Source: DATFES01 sp035457725
GTDB lineage: Bacteria; Pseudomonadota; Alphaproteobacteria; CACIAM-22H2
Direction of reading: 5' to 3'
NCBI GenBank assembly: GCA_035457725.1
Contig: DATIBC010000057.1
Span: forward strand, 1-64,000
Length of the DNA stretch: 64,000 nucleotides
This document shows positions 7,826 to 15,647 of the stretch, one piece after another. Every line of letters begins with the position of its first letter. Position 1 is the stretch's first letter. The position numbers and the translations under genes are program-made. The notes beneath the pieces are model-generated. The model saw nothing but the letters and a program-made list of their open reading frames with translations, searched no databases and was not told the origin of the DNA.

Positions 7826-8167
7826 CTACTTCGTCTTGTCGACCATCATGTTGCGGGTAGCCGCCGGCAGCGTGACGGTAAGGCCGTCGAGTTCTTCGGT
7901 CATGATGATTTGGCAGCCGAGCCGCGAGGTGTGCGTCAGACCGAAGGCGAGATCGAGCATATCCTCTTCGTCCTCGCTGGCCTCGGATAACCGCTCATAG
8001 TCGTCCGGATTGACGATGACATGGCAGGTCGAGCAGGCGAGCGATCCTTCGCACGCGCCTTCCAGGTCGATGTTGTTGCGATGCGCGATTTCGAGGACCG
8101 ACAAACCGATCGGCGCATTGACTTCATGGCGGGTGCCATCGGGATCGATGAAAACCATCTTGGGCAT
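7826..8167 (-). CDS. fdx: ISC-type [2Fe-2S] ferredoxin
   Basis: This adrenodoxin-type ferredoxin passes electrons during Fe-S cluster assembly on IscU. The 113-residue sequence has cluster ligands Cys39, Cys45, Cys48 and Cys85 in the order GACEGSLACSTC ... LGCQI, as in Fdx of isc operons. The acidic stretch SEDEEDMLDLA is the expected partner-binding region. It sits between hscA (41 bp upstream) and iscX. No oddity. Confidence 0.97.
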   Translation of the reverse strand: MPKMVFIDPDGTRHEVNAPIGLSVLEIAHRNNIDLEGACEGSLACSTCHVIVNPDDYERLSEASEDEEDMLDLAFGLTHTSRLGCQIIMTEELDGLTVTLPAATRNMMVDKTK

Positions 8168-8208
8168 GTCGCCGGGGTCTCTCTCGTCGCTCTTGCTTGG
8201 CGGTCCGG

Positions 8209-10080
8209 TCAGGAACGTAGTGTGTCGACATGGCGTCCGGCAAGGGCCGCGCGAATGCCGCGATCCATGCGCCGTTCGGCGAACGGCCGGGTCATGCGCT
8301 CCAACTCCTCGGCGGCGGCGCGAATCGCGAGACGGTTGCCGCTTTCGGCGGTCGCCTCGGCGCGGGCGACCGTATTTTCGATCAGCGCTCGCTCCTCCGC
8401 GCTCAAGAGCTCGCCATCGCTGGCGAGGGCCGAGCGCACGACATTGACCGTGCGGCGGGCCTCGACCTGGGCTTCGAGCAGAAGGCGCCGCTCCATGTCC
8501 TCGCGCGCGTGCTCGAGGCTGTCGCGCAGCATCACCGCCATCTCATCCTCAGCGAGTCCGTATGTGGGCTTGACTTCGACGCGCGCTTCCACGCCGGTGG
8601 TGTTCTCGCGCGCGCTGACCGTCAACAGTCCGTCGGCGTCGACGGCGAACGAGACTCGAATGCGCGCGGCCCCGGCGGTCATCGGTGGGATTCCGTTGAG
8701 CGCGAATCGAGCGAGCGAGCGGCATCGGTCGACCGTCTCGCGTTCGCCTTGGACGACGTGAATCATCATCGCCGACTGGCCGTCTTGATATGTGGTGAAC
8801 TCCTGCGCCATGGCCGTCGGAATCGCCGTATTACGCTCGATGATCTTCTCGACGATGCCGCCCATCGTCTCGATTCCCAGCGACAACGGCGTCACGTCCA
8901 AGAGCAGCGTGTCCGAGCCGCGGGTCAGCGCCTCCGCTTGCAGCGCGGCGCCAAGCGCCACGACCTCGTCGGGATCGATGTCGGCAAGCGCCGGCCGGCC
9001 GAACAACGCGCCGACGCTGCGCCGCACCAGCGGCACGCGCGTCGAGCCGCCGACCAATACCACGCCATTCACCGACGCCGGCTCGATGCCGGCGTCCTCG
9101 AGCACGCGCTCGACGATCGTGATGGTGCGACCGACCCACGATTGGATCAAGCGCTCGAAGGTCGTGCGATCGATGCGGTGGAGCGAAGGCCGGCCGTCGA
9201 GATCGAGCGCCCCTTGCCATTCGCTCTGCGTCGTCAGGCATTCCTTGGCAACGCGCGCCGTCGCCAATGCCAGCTTGGCGCGCACGCTGTCTACCTCGCC
9301 GCCCCGCTCGGCGAGGAAGCGCTCGGCGATCGCATGATCGAAATCGTCGCCGCCGAGCTGTGCGTCGCCGCCGGTGGCGAGCACCTGGAATACGCCTTTC
9401 TCGAGCCGCAGCAGCGAAAAATCGAACGTCCCGCCGCCGAGGTCGTAGATCGCATAGAGTCCCTCGGCACCCTTGTCGAGGCCGTAGGCGAGAGCGGCGG
9501 CAGTCGGTTCGTTCACCAGACGCAGCACGTCGAGGCCGGCCAGCCGCGCCGCATCGCGCGTCGCGGTGCGCGCGGCGTCGTCGAAATAGGCGGGAACCGT
9601 GATCACCGCGCGGGTCACCGTTTGGCCCAGCGCCACCTCGGCGCGCGCCTTTACCGCCCGCAGAATGTCGGCGGAAATCTCCACAGGAGTGAGAACGCGG
9701 TCGCCAATCTTCAGGCGCACCATGCCGCCCTCGGCCGGCGACGCCAGCTCATATGGCAGCGAACCGGCGAGCGCTTTCAAGTCTTCGGCGCCCCGCCCCA
9801 TCAGGCGCTTGATCGACCCGACGACGATCCCCGGATGGTCGAGAAGGAGCCGGCGCGCCGGCGCGCCGACGACCACTTGGCCGTCCTCGCGATAGGCGAC
9901 GAGTGACGGCACGAGGCCATGGCCTGCCTCGTCGCGCAGCACTTCCGGTTTCTGTTCGTGCGCGATCGCCACGACCGAATTCGTCGTGCCTAGATCGATG
10001 CCGACGGCGAGCCCGCGCGGGTCGTCGTGTGGCATCGGCGTCTCGCCGGGCTCGTGAATCTGAAGCAGCACCTCGGACAT
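8209..10080 (-). CDS. hscA: Fe-S chaperone HscA (Hsp70 family)
   Basis: HscA is the specialised Hsp70 that, with HscB, promotes cluster transfer from IscU. The 623-residue protein has the Hsp70 nucleotide-binding signature VGIDLGTTNSVVA at about residues 26-38, the second signature YDLGGGTFDFSLL, and a C-terminal substrate-binding region containing DVTPLSLGIETMGG. Its ATG overlaps the hscB stop codon in a TGATG arrangement, implying translational coupling. Length matches HscA rather than DnaK. Confidence 0.96.
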   Translation of the reverse strand: MSEVLLQIHEPGETPMPHDDPRGLAVGIDLGTTNSVVAIAHEQKPEVLRDEAGHGLVPSLVAYREDGQVVVGAPARRLLLDHPGIVVGSIKRLMGRGAEDLKALAGSLPYELASPAEGGMVRLKIGDRVLTPVEISADILRAVKARAEVALGQTVTRAVITVPAYFDDAARTATRDAARLAGLDVLRLVNEPTAAALAYGLDKGAEGLYAIYDLGGGTFDFSLLRLEKGVFQVLATGGDAQLGGDDFDHAIAERFLAERGGEVDSVRAKLALATARVAKECLTTQSEWQGALDLDGRPSLHRIDRTTFERLIQSWVGRTITIVERVLEDAGIEPASVNGVVLVGGSTRVPLVRRSVGALFGRPALADIDPDEVVALGAALQAEALTRGSDTLLLDVTPLSLGIETMGGIVEKIIERNTAIPTAMAQEFTTYQDGQSAMMIHVVQGERETVDRCRSLARFALNGIPPMTAGAARIRVSFAVDADGLLTVSARENTTGVEARVEVKPTYGLAEDEMAVMLRDSLEHAREDMERRLLLEAQVEARRTVNVVRSALASDGELLSAEERALIENTVARAEATAESGNRLAIRAAAEELERMTRPFAERRMDRGIRAALAGRHVDTLRS

Positions 10081-10739
10081 CAGTCCGCGTCCGCGCCTTC
10101 GCCGGCGAGCGCGTGTTTGCGGCCGCGCGCCTCATCGACCAGTTTGACGAGATACTTGAGCCGCGTCGTCTCGCGCCCGGCGGCGTCCAGATCGTCGCGA
10201 TGGAAGGCGTCGGCGATGGCGGTGACGCTCTCCTTCACGTGCGACAGCGCCTCGTTGCCGATCGCCGCCGCCTGCTCGACGGTCTTGGCCGACATGAGAT
10301 TTTCACGCCGCTCCAACTGTTCCATCAGGATCGTCGGATCGTTGATCGTATGGCAGCCGTCGGGATTGGCGGCGATGCCTTTGAGCTTCAGCAGATAGTC
10401 GGCGCGCGTCAGCGGATCCTTGAGGACGCGGTAGGCCTCGTTGAAGGCGACCGCCTGACTCTGCGAGATCGCCCGCTCACGGGCGCTGCGCGTCGCAAAG
10501 CGATCGGGGTGGAGCTGGCGCTGAAACGAGAAATATCGGCGGTCGAGATCATTCTCGTCGAGCGCGAAATCGACCGAAAGTCCGAGCCGGGTGAAATGAT
10601 CGAGGGCACGCGGCGGCTGCACGGACCGACAAGCGCTGCAGAACAACGCCGCGTGCGCCAGCGCCTCGCCGCACGACCAGCATCGCGCTGCTCCGGACGC
10701 ACTTGGAGATTGGACCGGGAGCGGCATGGCCTCGTTCAT
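10080..10739 (-). CDS. hscB: Co-chaperone HscB (J-domain protein) with an N-terminal zinc knuckle
   Basis: HscB delivers IscU to HscA and stimulates its ATPase. The 219-residue protein has the J-domain HPD motif at residues 77-79 (QLHPDRF) and a C-terminal helical IscU-binding domain. It also carries an N-terminal CxxC...CxxC motif (Cys20, Cys23, Cys34, Cys37), a zinc-binding extension seen in eukaryotic and many alphaproteobacterial HscB proteins but absent from the E. coli protein. It is translationally coupled to hscA and separated from iscA by 109 bp containing a strong hairpin. Confidence 0.95.
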   Translation of the reverse strand: MNEAMPLPVQSPSASGAARCWSCGEALAHAALFCSACRSVQPPRALDHFTRLGLSVDFALDENDLDRRYFSFQRQLHPDRFATRSARERAISQSQAVAFNEAYRVLKDPLTRADYLLKLKGIAANPDGCHTINDPTILMEQLERRENLMSAKTVEQAAAIGNEALSHVKESVTAIADAFHRDDLDAAGRETTRLKYLVKLVDEARGRKHALAGEGADAD

Positions 10740-10801
10740 CGTCGCTCCGAGATCGTCTCACGGCACGGCGCGGCCGTCCGCGTAGGTTCGAAAAAATCGA
10801 A

Positions 10802-10822
10802 CGGCCGGCGGAGCGCCGGCCG
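10802..10822 (-). terminator. Hairpin with T-tract between iscA and hscB
   Basis: A perfect 9-bp inverted repeat, CGGCCGGCG / CGCCGGCCG with a 3-base loop, lies in the 109-bp iscA-hscB gap. On the minus (coding) strand it is followed five bases later by six T residues (10791-10796). This has the form of an intrinsic, probably leaky, terminator or a processing/stability hairpin inside the isc operon. Confidence 0.6.
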
Positions 10823-10848
10823 TTTGTCGGCGCCCAGCGCCCGAATGG

Positions 10849-11250
10849 TCAAACGTGGAACGACTCGCCGCACCCGCATCGTCCCTTCTCGTTTGGGTTA
10901 CGAAACACGAAGCCCGCCTTCAACGCCTCTTCGACGTAATCCATCTCGGTACCGAAAACGAACATCGACGCCTTGGGATCGATCAGGATGGTGACGCCGT
11001 CGACCTCGACCGCCTCGTCCATCGGGTTGCGCTGATCGGCGTACTCCAGCGTGTACTGCAATCCCGAGCAGCCACGGGTACGAACGCCAATGCGCACGCC
11101 GGCCGAGGGCTTGCCGCGCTTGTCGAGCAACTGCTTGACGCGGGCCACCGCCGCCGGCGTCACGCCGATCGCGGCCGGCCGCGGGCGCGGGGCACGTTGC
11201 GGCGCCGGTTGCGGCTTGGCGCCGGCATCTGTTGGTACGATGTCGTTCAC
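10849..11250 (-). CDS. iscA: A-type Fe-S carrier IscA
   Basis: A-type carriers receive clusters from IscU and deliver them to apo-proteins. The 133-residue protein has the three conserved cysteines: Cys61 in TRGCSGLQY, and Cys125 and Cys127 in GRCGCGESFHV. The first about 27 residues are a Pro/Arg/Ala-rich extension (APQRAPRPRP) absent from E. coli IscA, which is about 107 residues. It follows iscU by 28 bp. Confidence 0.96.
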   Translation of the reverse strand: MNDIVPTDAGAKPQPAPQRAPRPRPAAIGVTPAAVARVKQLLDKRGKPSAGVRIGVRTRGCSGLQYTLEYADQRNPMDEAVEVDGVTILIDPKASMFVFGTEMDYVEEALKAGFVFRNPNEKGRCGCGESFHV

Positions 11251-11278
11251 GTCTTGCTCCGCACCGACTTGCTTGCGA

Positions 11279-11665
11279 TCAATTCCCTTCGCGCTTCTTC
11301 TTGTAGTCGGCGACAGCCGCCTTGATCGCGTCTTCGGCCAAGACCGAGCAGTGGATCTTGACCGGCGGCAGCGCGAGATGTTGCGCGATCTCGGTGTTCT
11401 TGATCGTTGCCGCCTCGTCGACGCTCTTACCCTTGACCCATTCGGTGACGAGCGAACTCGAAGCGATGGCCGAGCCGCAGCCGAACGTCTTGAACTTCGC
11501 GTCCTCGATGATCCCTTCCCGGGTCACCTTGATCTGCAGCTTCATGACGTCGCCGCACGCCGGCGCGCCGACCAATCCCGTGCCGACGCTTGGATCATCC
11601 TTGTCGAGCGCGCCCACATTGCGCGGGTGCTCATAGTGGTCGATGACTTTTTCGCTGTAGGCCAT
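11279..11665 (-). CDS. iscU: Fe-S cluster scaffold IscU
   Basis: IscU is the scaffold on which [2Fe-2S] and [4Fe-4S] clusters are built. From ATG 11665 the protein has 128 residues, the family length, starting MAYSEKVIDHYEHPRNVGAL. Ligands and catalytic residues are Cys37 and Asp39 (GAPACGDV), Cys63 (FGCGSAI), and His105/Cys106 (KIHCSVLAEDA). The HscA-recognition motif LPPVK is at 99-103. AAGGAG stands just upstream of this ATG; an upstream in-frame ATG at 11692 lacks comparable support. It follows iscS by 60 bp. Confidence 0.98.
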   Translation of the reverse strand: MAYSEKVIDHYEHPRNVGALDKDDPSVGTGLVGAPACGDVMKLQIKVTREGIIEDAKFKTFGCGSAIASSSLVTEWVKGKSVDEAATIKNTEIAQHLALPPVKIHCSVLAEDAIKAAVADYKKKREGN

Positions 11666-11725
11666 AGTCCGTGCTCCTTGCTCACATATCAATATGGCGA
11701 TCCGATCGGGTCATTGCCAGTCCGA

Positions 11726-12994
11726 TCAGTGCGCCGCCCACTTGATCGACTTAATGTCGATGCCTTCCTGGGCCATCTCCCATAGCGGGCTGAGATCGCG
11801 CAGTTTCTGCACCGCCTCGACGATGCGGTCGGCGGCGTATTCGACTTCGGTCTCGGTCGTGAAGCGTCCGAACCCGATCCGCAACGACGTATGCGCCAGA
11901 TCTTCGGTGACGCCGAGGGCGCGCAGCACATAGGACGGTTCGAGCGAGGCCGACGTGCACGCCGATCCCGACGATACCGAAAGGTCCTTGATTCCCATCA
12001 TCAGTCCCTCGCCTTCGACGTAGGCGAAGGAGAGGTTGAGGTTTCCAGGGATGCGATGGCCCAAATCGCCGTTGAGGTACACCTCGGGAAGACGTTCGGT
12101 GATCTTGCGGTAAAATCGATCCCGCAAACCGGTCAGCCGCTCGGCCTCGGCCGCCATTTCGCGTTTGGCAATCGCCGCCGCCTCGCCCAGGCCGACGCAA
12201 AGCGGCGTCGGCAGCGTGCCCGAGCGCATTCCGCGCTCTTGTCCGCCGCCATGTATGAGCGGGACAAGGCGGACGCGCGGCTTGCGCCGCACATACAACG
12301 CGCCAACGCCCTTCGGCCCATATATCTTGTGGCCGGAAATGCTCATCAGGTCGATCTTCATCGCCTCGACGTCGAGCGGAATCTTGCCGAAGGCCTGCGC
12401 GCAATCGGTATGGAATAACACGCGCGCCGCGCGGCAAACGGCGCCGATCTCGGCGAGCGGCTGAATGACGCCGATCTCGTTGTTGACGCCCATGATCGAT
12501 ACCAAGGCGGTCTTCGCGGTGATCGCCTGTTTCAGCGCCTCGAGGTCGATGAGTCCGTCCGATTTGACCGGCAGATAGGTGACTTCGAAACCCTCTTGCT
12601 CGAGATGCCGGCACGTGTCGAGCACGCATTTATGCTCCGTCACCGCCGTGACGATATGGTTCTTGCGGTCCTTGTAGAATCGCGCGACCCCGGCGATGGC
12701 GAGATTGTTCGATTCGGTGGCGCCCGATGTGAAAACGATTTCGCGCGGATCGGCGTGGATCAACTCGGCTACCTGCTCGCGCGCCTTCTCGACCGCTTCC
12801 TCGGCCTCCCAGCCATAGGGGTGGTTGCGCGAATGCGGGTTGCCGAATTTCTCGGTGAAATAAGGCATCATCGCATCGAGCACGCGTGGGTCGAGCGGCG
12901 TCGTAGCCTGGTAGTCGAGATAGACCGACTTCGTCGGCGCGTTGCGCAGATCGGCGCCGCCATTGGTCGCGGCAGTTGGCAATACGGTACTCAT
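11726..12994 (-). CDS. iscS: Cysteine desulfurase IscS
   Basis: IscS converts cysteine to alanine and holds the sulfur as a persulfide for IscU, MnmA and other acceptors. The 422-residue protein has the PLP lysine at Lys223 (SGHKIYGPKG) and the catalytic mobile cysteine Cys346 (SSGSACTSAS). It ends with the IKSIKWAAH-type tail that docks IscU. About 18 extra N-terminal residues precede the normal SVYLDYQATTP start. The frame runs open far upstream, but only the ATG at 12994 fits the family. It is 16 bp downstream of a second, shorter desulfurase gene. Confidence 0.97.
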   Translation of the reverse strand: MSTVLPTAATNGGADLRNAPTKSVYLDYQATTPLDPRVLDAMMPYFTEKFGNPHSRNHPYGWEAEEAVEKAREQVAELIHADPREIVFTSGATESNNLAIAGVARFYKDRKNHIVTAVTEHKCVLDTCRHLEQEGFEVTYLPVKSDGLIDLEALKQAITAKTALVSIMGVNNEIGVIQPLAEIGAVCRAARVLFHTDCAQAFGKIPLDVEAMKIDLMSISGHKIYGPKGVGALYVRRKPRVRLVPLIHGGGQERGMRSGTLPTPLCVGLGEAAAIAKREMAAEAERLTGLRDRFYRKITERLPEVYLNGDLGHRIPGNLNLSFAYVEGEGLMMGIKDLSVSSGSACTSASLEPSYVLRALGVTEDLAHTSLRIGFGRFTTETEVEYAADRIVEAVQKLRDLSPLWEMAQEGIDIKSIKWAAH

Positions 12995-13010
12995 AGTCCT
13001 GTTCCCTCTT

Positions 13011-14144
13011 TCAAGCTGCCGGGGCCGCGCCGACGCCGCTCGCGGCGGCCGCGACACGCGCGCCGAGGCGGGCCCACAGCGCGGTCCAAGTTTCGACGAA
13101 GCGATCGATGTCGGCCTGAGTCGTTTCGCAGCCGAGGCTGACGCGGATCGCCTCTCCCGCAAGTTCGCCGGCGCCCATCGCTTGCAGCACGTGCGAGACG
13201 CGCACCTTCCCAGACGAGCACGCGGCGCCGGCGCTGATCGCCACTCCGGCGAGGTCGAACGCCATGACTTGCGTTTCGGCGGCGACACCGGGCATGGCGA
13301 TGCAACTGGTGTTGGCGACCCGAGGCGCCTCGCGGCCGAGAACCGTAGCCGCCGCATCAAGCCGCCCCTCCAGCGCGTCGCGCATTTTGGCGACCGCCGG
13401 CATGTCGGAAAGTTCGGCTAGCGCCATGCGGGCGGCCGCCCCAAATCCGGCGATGCCGGCGACGTTCTCGGTTCCGGCGCGCAATCCGCGTTCTTGTCCG
13501 CCGCCCCGCAGCATCGCCGACAACGCCACTTCGTCGTCGACAACCAGCGCGCCGACGCCCTGCGGCCCACCGATCTTGTGCGCCGAAATGGCCATCGTGT
13601 GGATGCCGAGCGCGGTGAAATCGACCGCGAGCCTGCCGACCGCCTGAACCGCGTCGCAATGGATTCGCGCGCCGCGGGCCCGCGCGAGGCGCGCCACATC
13701 GGCCACCGGCTGGATGGCCCCGGTTTCATTGTTGACCAGCATGACCGCGACCAAAGCCGGACCGGTTTCACTCGCCAGCAGCCGATCGAGGGCATCGAGA
13801 TCGACGACTCCTGCGCGGTCGACCGGAATCGCGATGGCGGTCGGCGCCGCGGCGCGGACCGAATCGTGCTCAATCGCCGAAATCAGCACGCGCGCGGCGG
13901 GTTGTGCCAATGCGAGGTTGTTCGCCTCGGTCCCGCCGCTGGTGAAGACGATCTGGGCCGACCGTGCGCCGACCAGCGCCGCGACCGAGGCGCGCGCCTC
14001 CTCGACGCGTCGCCGGGCCAACCGCCCGAATCGATGCACCGAAGACGGGTTGCCCGTTTCGAGGAGCGCCGCGTGCATCGCCTCGAACGCCGCTGGCCTC
14101 AGTGGCGCGGTCGCGTTGTAGTCGAGGTACACCGAACGAGTCAT
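13011..14144 (-). CDS. Second cysteine desulfurase, NifS-like
   Basis: The 377-residue PLP enzyme belongs to the same fold family as IscS but is clearly distinct in sequence. The PLP lysine is Lys190 (SAHKIGGPQG) and the catalytic cysteine Cys309 sits in a short loop, SAGAACSSGKV, as in NifS/group-I desulfurases. It lacks the IscS C-terminal IscU-docking tail and ends in an Ala-rich stretch. A desulfurase of this kind immediately upstream of iscS is common in Rhodospirillales-type isc operons. Which acceptor it serves is not known from the sequence. Located between iscR (30 bp) and iscS (16 bp). Confidence 0.93.
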   Translation of the reverse strand: MTRSVYLDYNATAPLRPAAFEAMHAALLETGNPSSVHRFGRLARRRVEEARASVAALVGARSAQIVFTSGGTEANNLALAQPAARVLISAIEHDSVRAAAPTAIAIPVDRAGVVDLDALDRLLASETGPALVAVMLVNNETGAIQPVADVARLARARGARIHCDAVQAVGRLAVDFTALGIHTMAISAHKIGGPQGVGALVVDDEVALSAMLRGGGQERGLRAGTENVAGIAGFGAAARMALAELSDMPAVAKMRDALEGRLDAAATVLGREAPRVANTSCIAMPGVAAETQVMAFDLAGVAISAGAACSSGKVRVSHVLQAMGAGELAGEAIRVSLGCETTQADIDRFVETWTALWARLGARVAAAASGVGAAPAA

Positions 14145-14174
14145 TTTACCGGCATTGCTCCGTTGATGGCGTAG

Positions 14175-14651
14175 TCAGTCCGCCGCGACCATCGGCGATT
14201 TCTCGCGCGGCCCATGTTCGATCACCCCGCTCGTTCCGAGAACACGCTTGTTGCAGACATCGGCGAGCGATACCGAGCTCAGGTAAAGATGGATCTGATT
14301 GCCGAGCTCTTCCCATAGATCATGGGTCAAGCATCGGCTGCGGTTGGACACGCAACCCGACGGCGACCCTGGCGCGCAACGCGTGGCGCGGATCGGCTCG
14401 TCGACGGCGAGGATGATATCGGAGATCCGCGTCGCCTCGACCGGATGCGCTAGTAAATAGCCGCCGCCTGGCCCACGCACGCTCTTGACCAAGCCGCCCT
14501 TGCGCAGTTTCGAAAAAAGCTGCTCGAGATAGGAGAGGGAAATCTCCTGCCGCTCGGCGATGTCGGCGAGCGCGACCGGCTGGCCCTTGCTGGTGCTCGC
14601 AAGGTCAACCATCGCCATGACGGCGTAACGTCCCTTCGTGCTGAGCTTCAC
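14175..14651 (-). CDS. iscR: Fe-S-responsive regulator IscR (Rrf2 family)
   Basis: IscR represses isc genes when loaded with a [2Fe-2S] cluster. From GTG 14651 the protein has 158 residues: an N-terminal winged helix (MKLSTKGRYAVMAMVDLA) and the cluster-ligand region with Cys92, Cys100, Cys107 and His110 (CLTHDLWEEL). Spacing between the cysteines is 7 and 6 residues, longer than in E. coli (5 and 5). GGGAG lies upstream of the GTG. The start overlaps the cysE stop by four bases (GTGA). It probably regulates its own operon through the palindrome at 15504-15528. Confidence 0.95.
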   Translation of the reverse strand: MKLSTKGRYAVMAMVDLASTSKGQPVALADIAERQEISLSYLEQLFSKLRKGGLVKSVRGPGGGYLLAHPVEATRISDIILAVDEPIRATRCAPGSPSGCVSNRSRCLTHDLWEELGNQIHLYLSSVSLADVCNKRVLGTSGVIEHGPREKSPMVAAD

Positions 14652-15400
14652 CGATTTTCTCCCTTGATGGCGAATTCGACCCCTTTGACGTCGGCGGCCT
14701 TGGCCGCCGCGGGGAGTTCGCTCGCCTCGACCTGTTCGCGCAACGCTGCCAACAAGCCTTCCAGCTCGGCGACGCGCACTCGCAGCGCGCCGACATCGGC
14801 GCAGATACCGTCCATGGCGCGCGCGACCGGATCGGGAATGTCGGGGGTCGATCCGTAGGCGCAAAAGTCCTTGGCCTGCGCCGCCTGCCGCATCACCGCC
14901 TTGGCGGGGATGCCGACAACGGTGATGCCGTCCGGCACGTCCGCCAGCACGACCGCGTTCGATCCGATGCGGGCATTTGCGCCGATCACCAAGGGCCCGA
15001 GTATCTTTGCGCCGGCTCCGACGATGACTCCGTCTTTTAGCGTCGGGTGGCGCTTTCCTTGGCTGAGCGAGGTGCCGCCAAGCGTGACGCCCTGGTAAAG
15101 CGTAACGTCATCGCCGAGCTCGGAGGTTTCGCCGATGACCACGCCCATGCCGTGATCGACGAACAGGCGCCGGCCGATGGCGGCGCCGGGGTGAATTTCG
15201 ATCCCGGTCAATCCGCGCCCGACATGCGACAGAAACCGCCCGACAAGCCGCCAGCCGCGACGCCAAGCGCCATGCGCCAGTCGATGAAGCAACACGGCAT
15301 GGAACCCGGGGTAACAGAACACCACCTCCAGCCGCGAGCGGGCTGCAGGATCGCGGGCCATGATCGCGTCGATGTCGTCACGAAGATTCTTGAAGTTCAT
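14648..15400 (-). CDS. cysE: Serine O-acetyltransferase
   Basis: CysE acetylates serine with acetyl-CoA, the first step of cysteine synthesis. The 250-residue protein has the left-handed beta-helix hexapeptide repeats typical of the family, with the catalytic block DHGMGVVIGETSELGDDV followed by YQGVTLGG. About 50 C-terminal residues beyond the core are helical and unusual (RVRVAELEGLLAALREQVEA, a probable coiled coil). It is the first gene of the isc cluster, overlapping iscR by four bases, so cysteine supply and Fe-S assembly share one transcript. Confidence 0.94.
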   Translation of the reverse strand: MNFKNLRDDIDAIMARDPAARSRLEVVFCYPGFHAVLLHRLAHGAWRRGWRLVGRFLSHVGRGLTGIEIHPGAAIGRRLFVDHGMGVVIGETSELGDDVTLYQGVTLGGTSLSQGKRHPTLKDGVIVGAGAKILGPLVIGANARIGSNAVVLADVPDGITVVGIPAKAVMRQAAQAKDFCAYGSTPDIPDPVARAMDGICADVGALRVRVAELEGLLAALREQVEASELPAAAKAADVKGVEFAIKGENR

Positions 15401-15495
15401 GGCTTCGACTACCTAGTATGCTTCGCGCTCGCCGATGCGAGGGCGCACCGTCAAACGAGCCCGCGTGCGAGCCCGGCCGAGGTCTGCTTTGGGCA

Positions 15496-15528
15496 GGTAT
15501 ATTTTACCCGAGCTAGTTAGTCAAGTAT
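15496..15528 (-). promoter_or_regulatory. Promoter of the cysE-isc operon with an IscR-type operator
   Basis: On the minus strand, TTGACT (15524-15519) and TATACC (15501-15496) are separated by 17 bases, a good sigma-70-type pair about 90 bp upstream of cysE. Overlapping it at 15528-15504 is a 25-base imperfect palindrome, ATACTTGACT..CTCGGGTAA. By eye it fits about 20 of 25 positions of the E. coli type-1 IscR site, including both outer half-sites. Binding here would block RNA polymerase, consistent with autoregulation. Confidence 0.7.
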
Positions 15529-15647
15529 TGAACCGAAAGAATACTCAACCACTTGAAATATAATACTTATATTTCCGACCAACTTGATCGGAATTGCTTG
15601 GCCTCGCGGGGCATTCGCGGCCTCTCGGGCGCGCCCTGGGAGCGGCA

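Noticed and set aside
8230..9906. 558-codon plus-strand ORF antisense to hscA
   Set aside because: High GC and codon structure of hscA create a long complementary frame; the translation is Arg/His/Ala-rich with no domain, while hscA is unmistakable.
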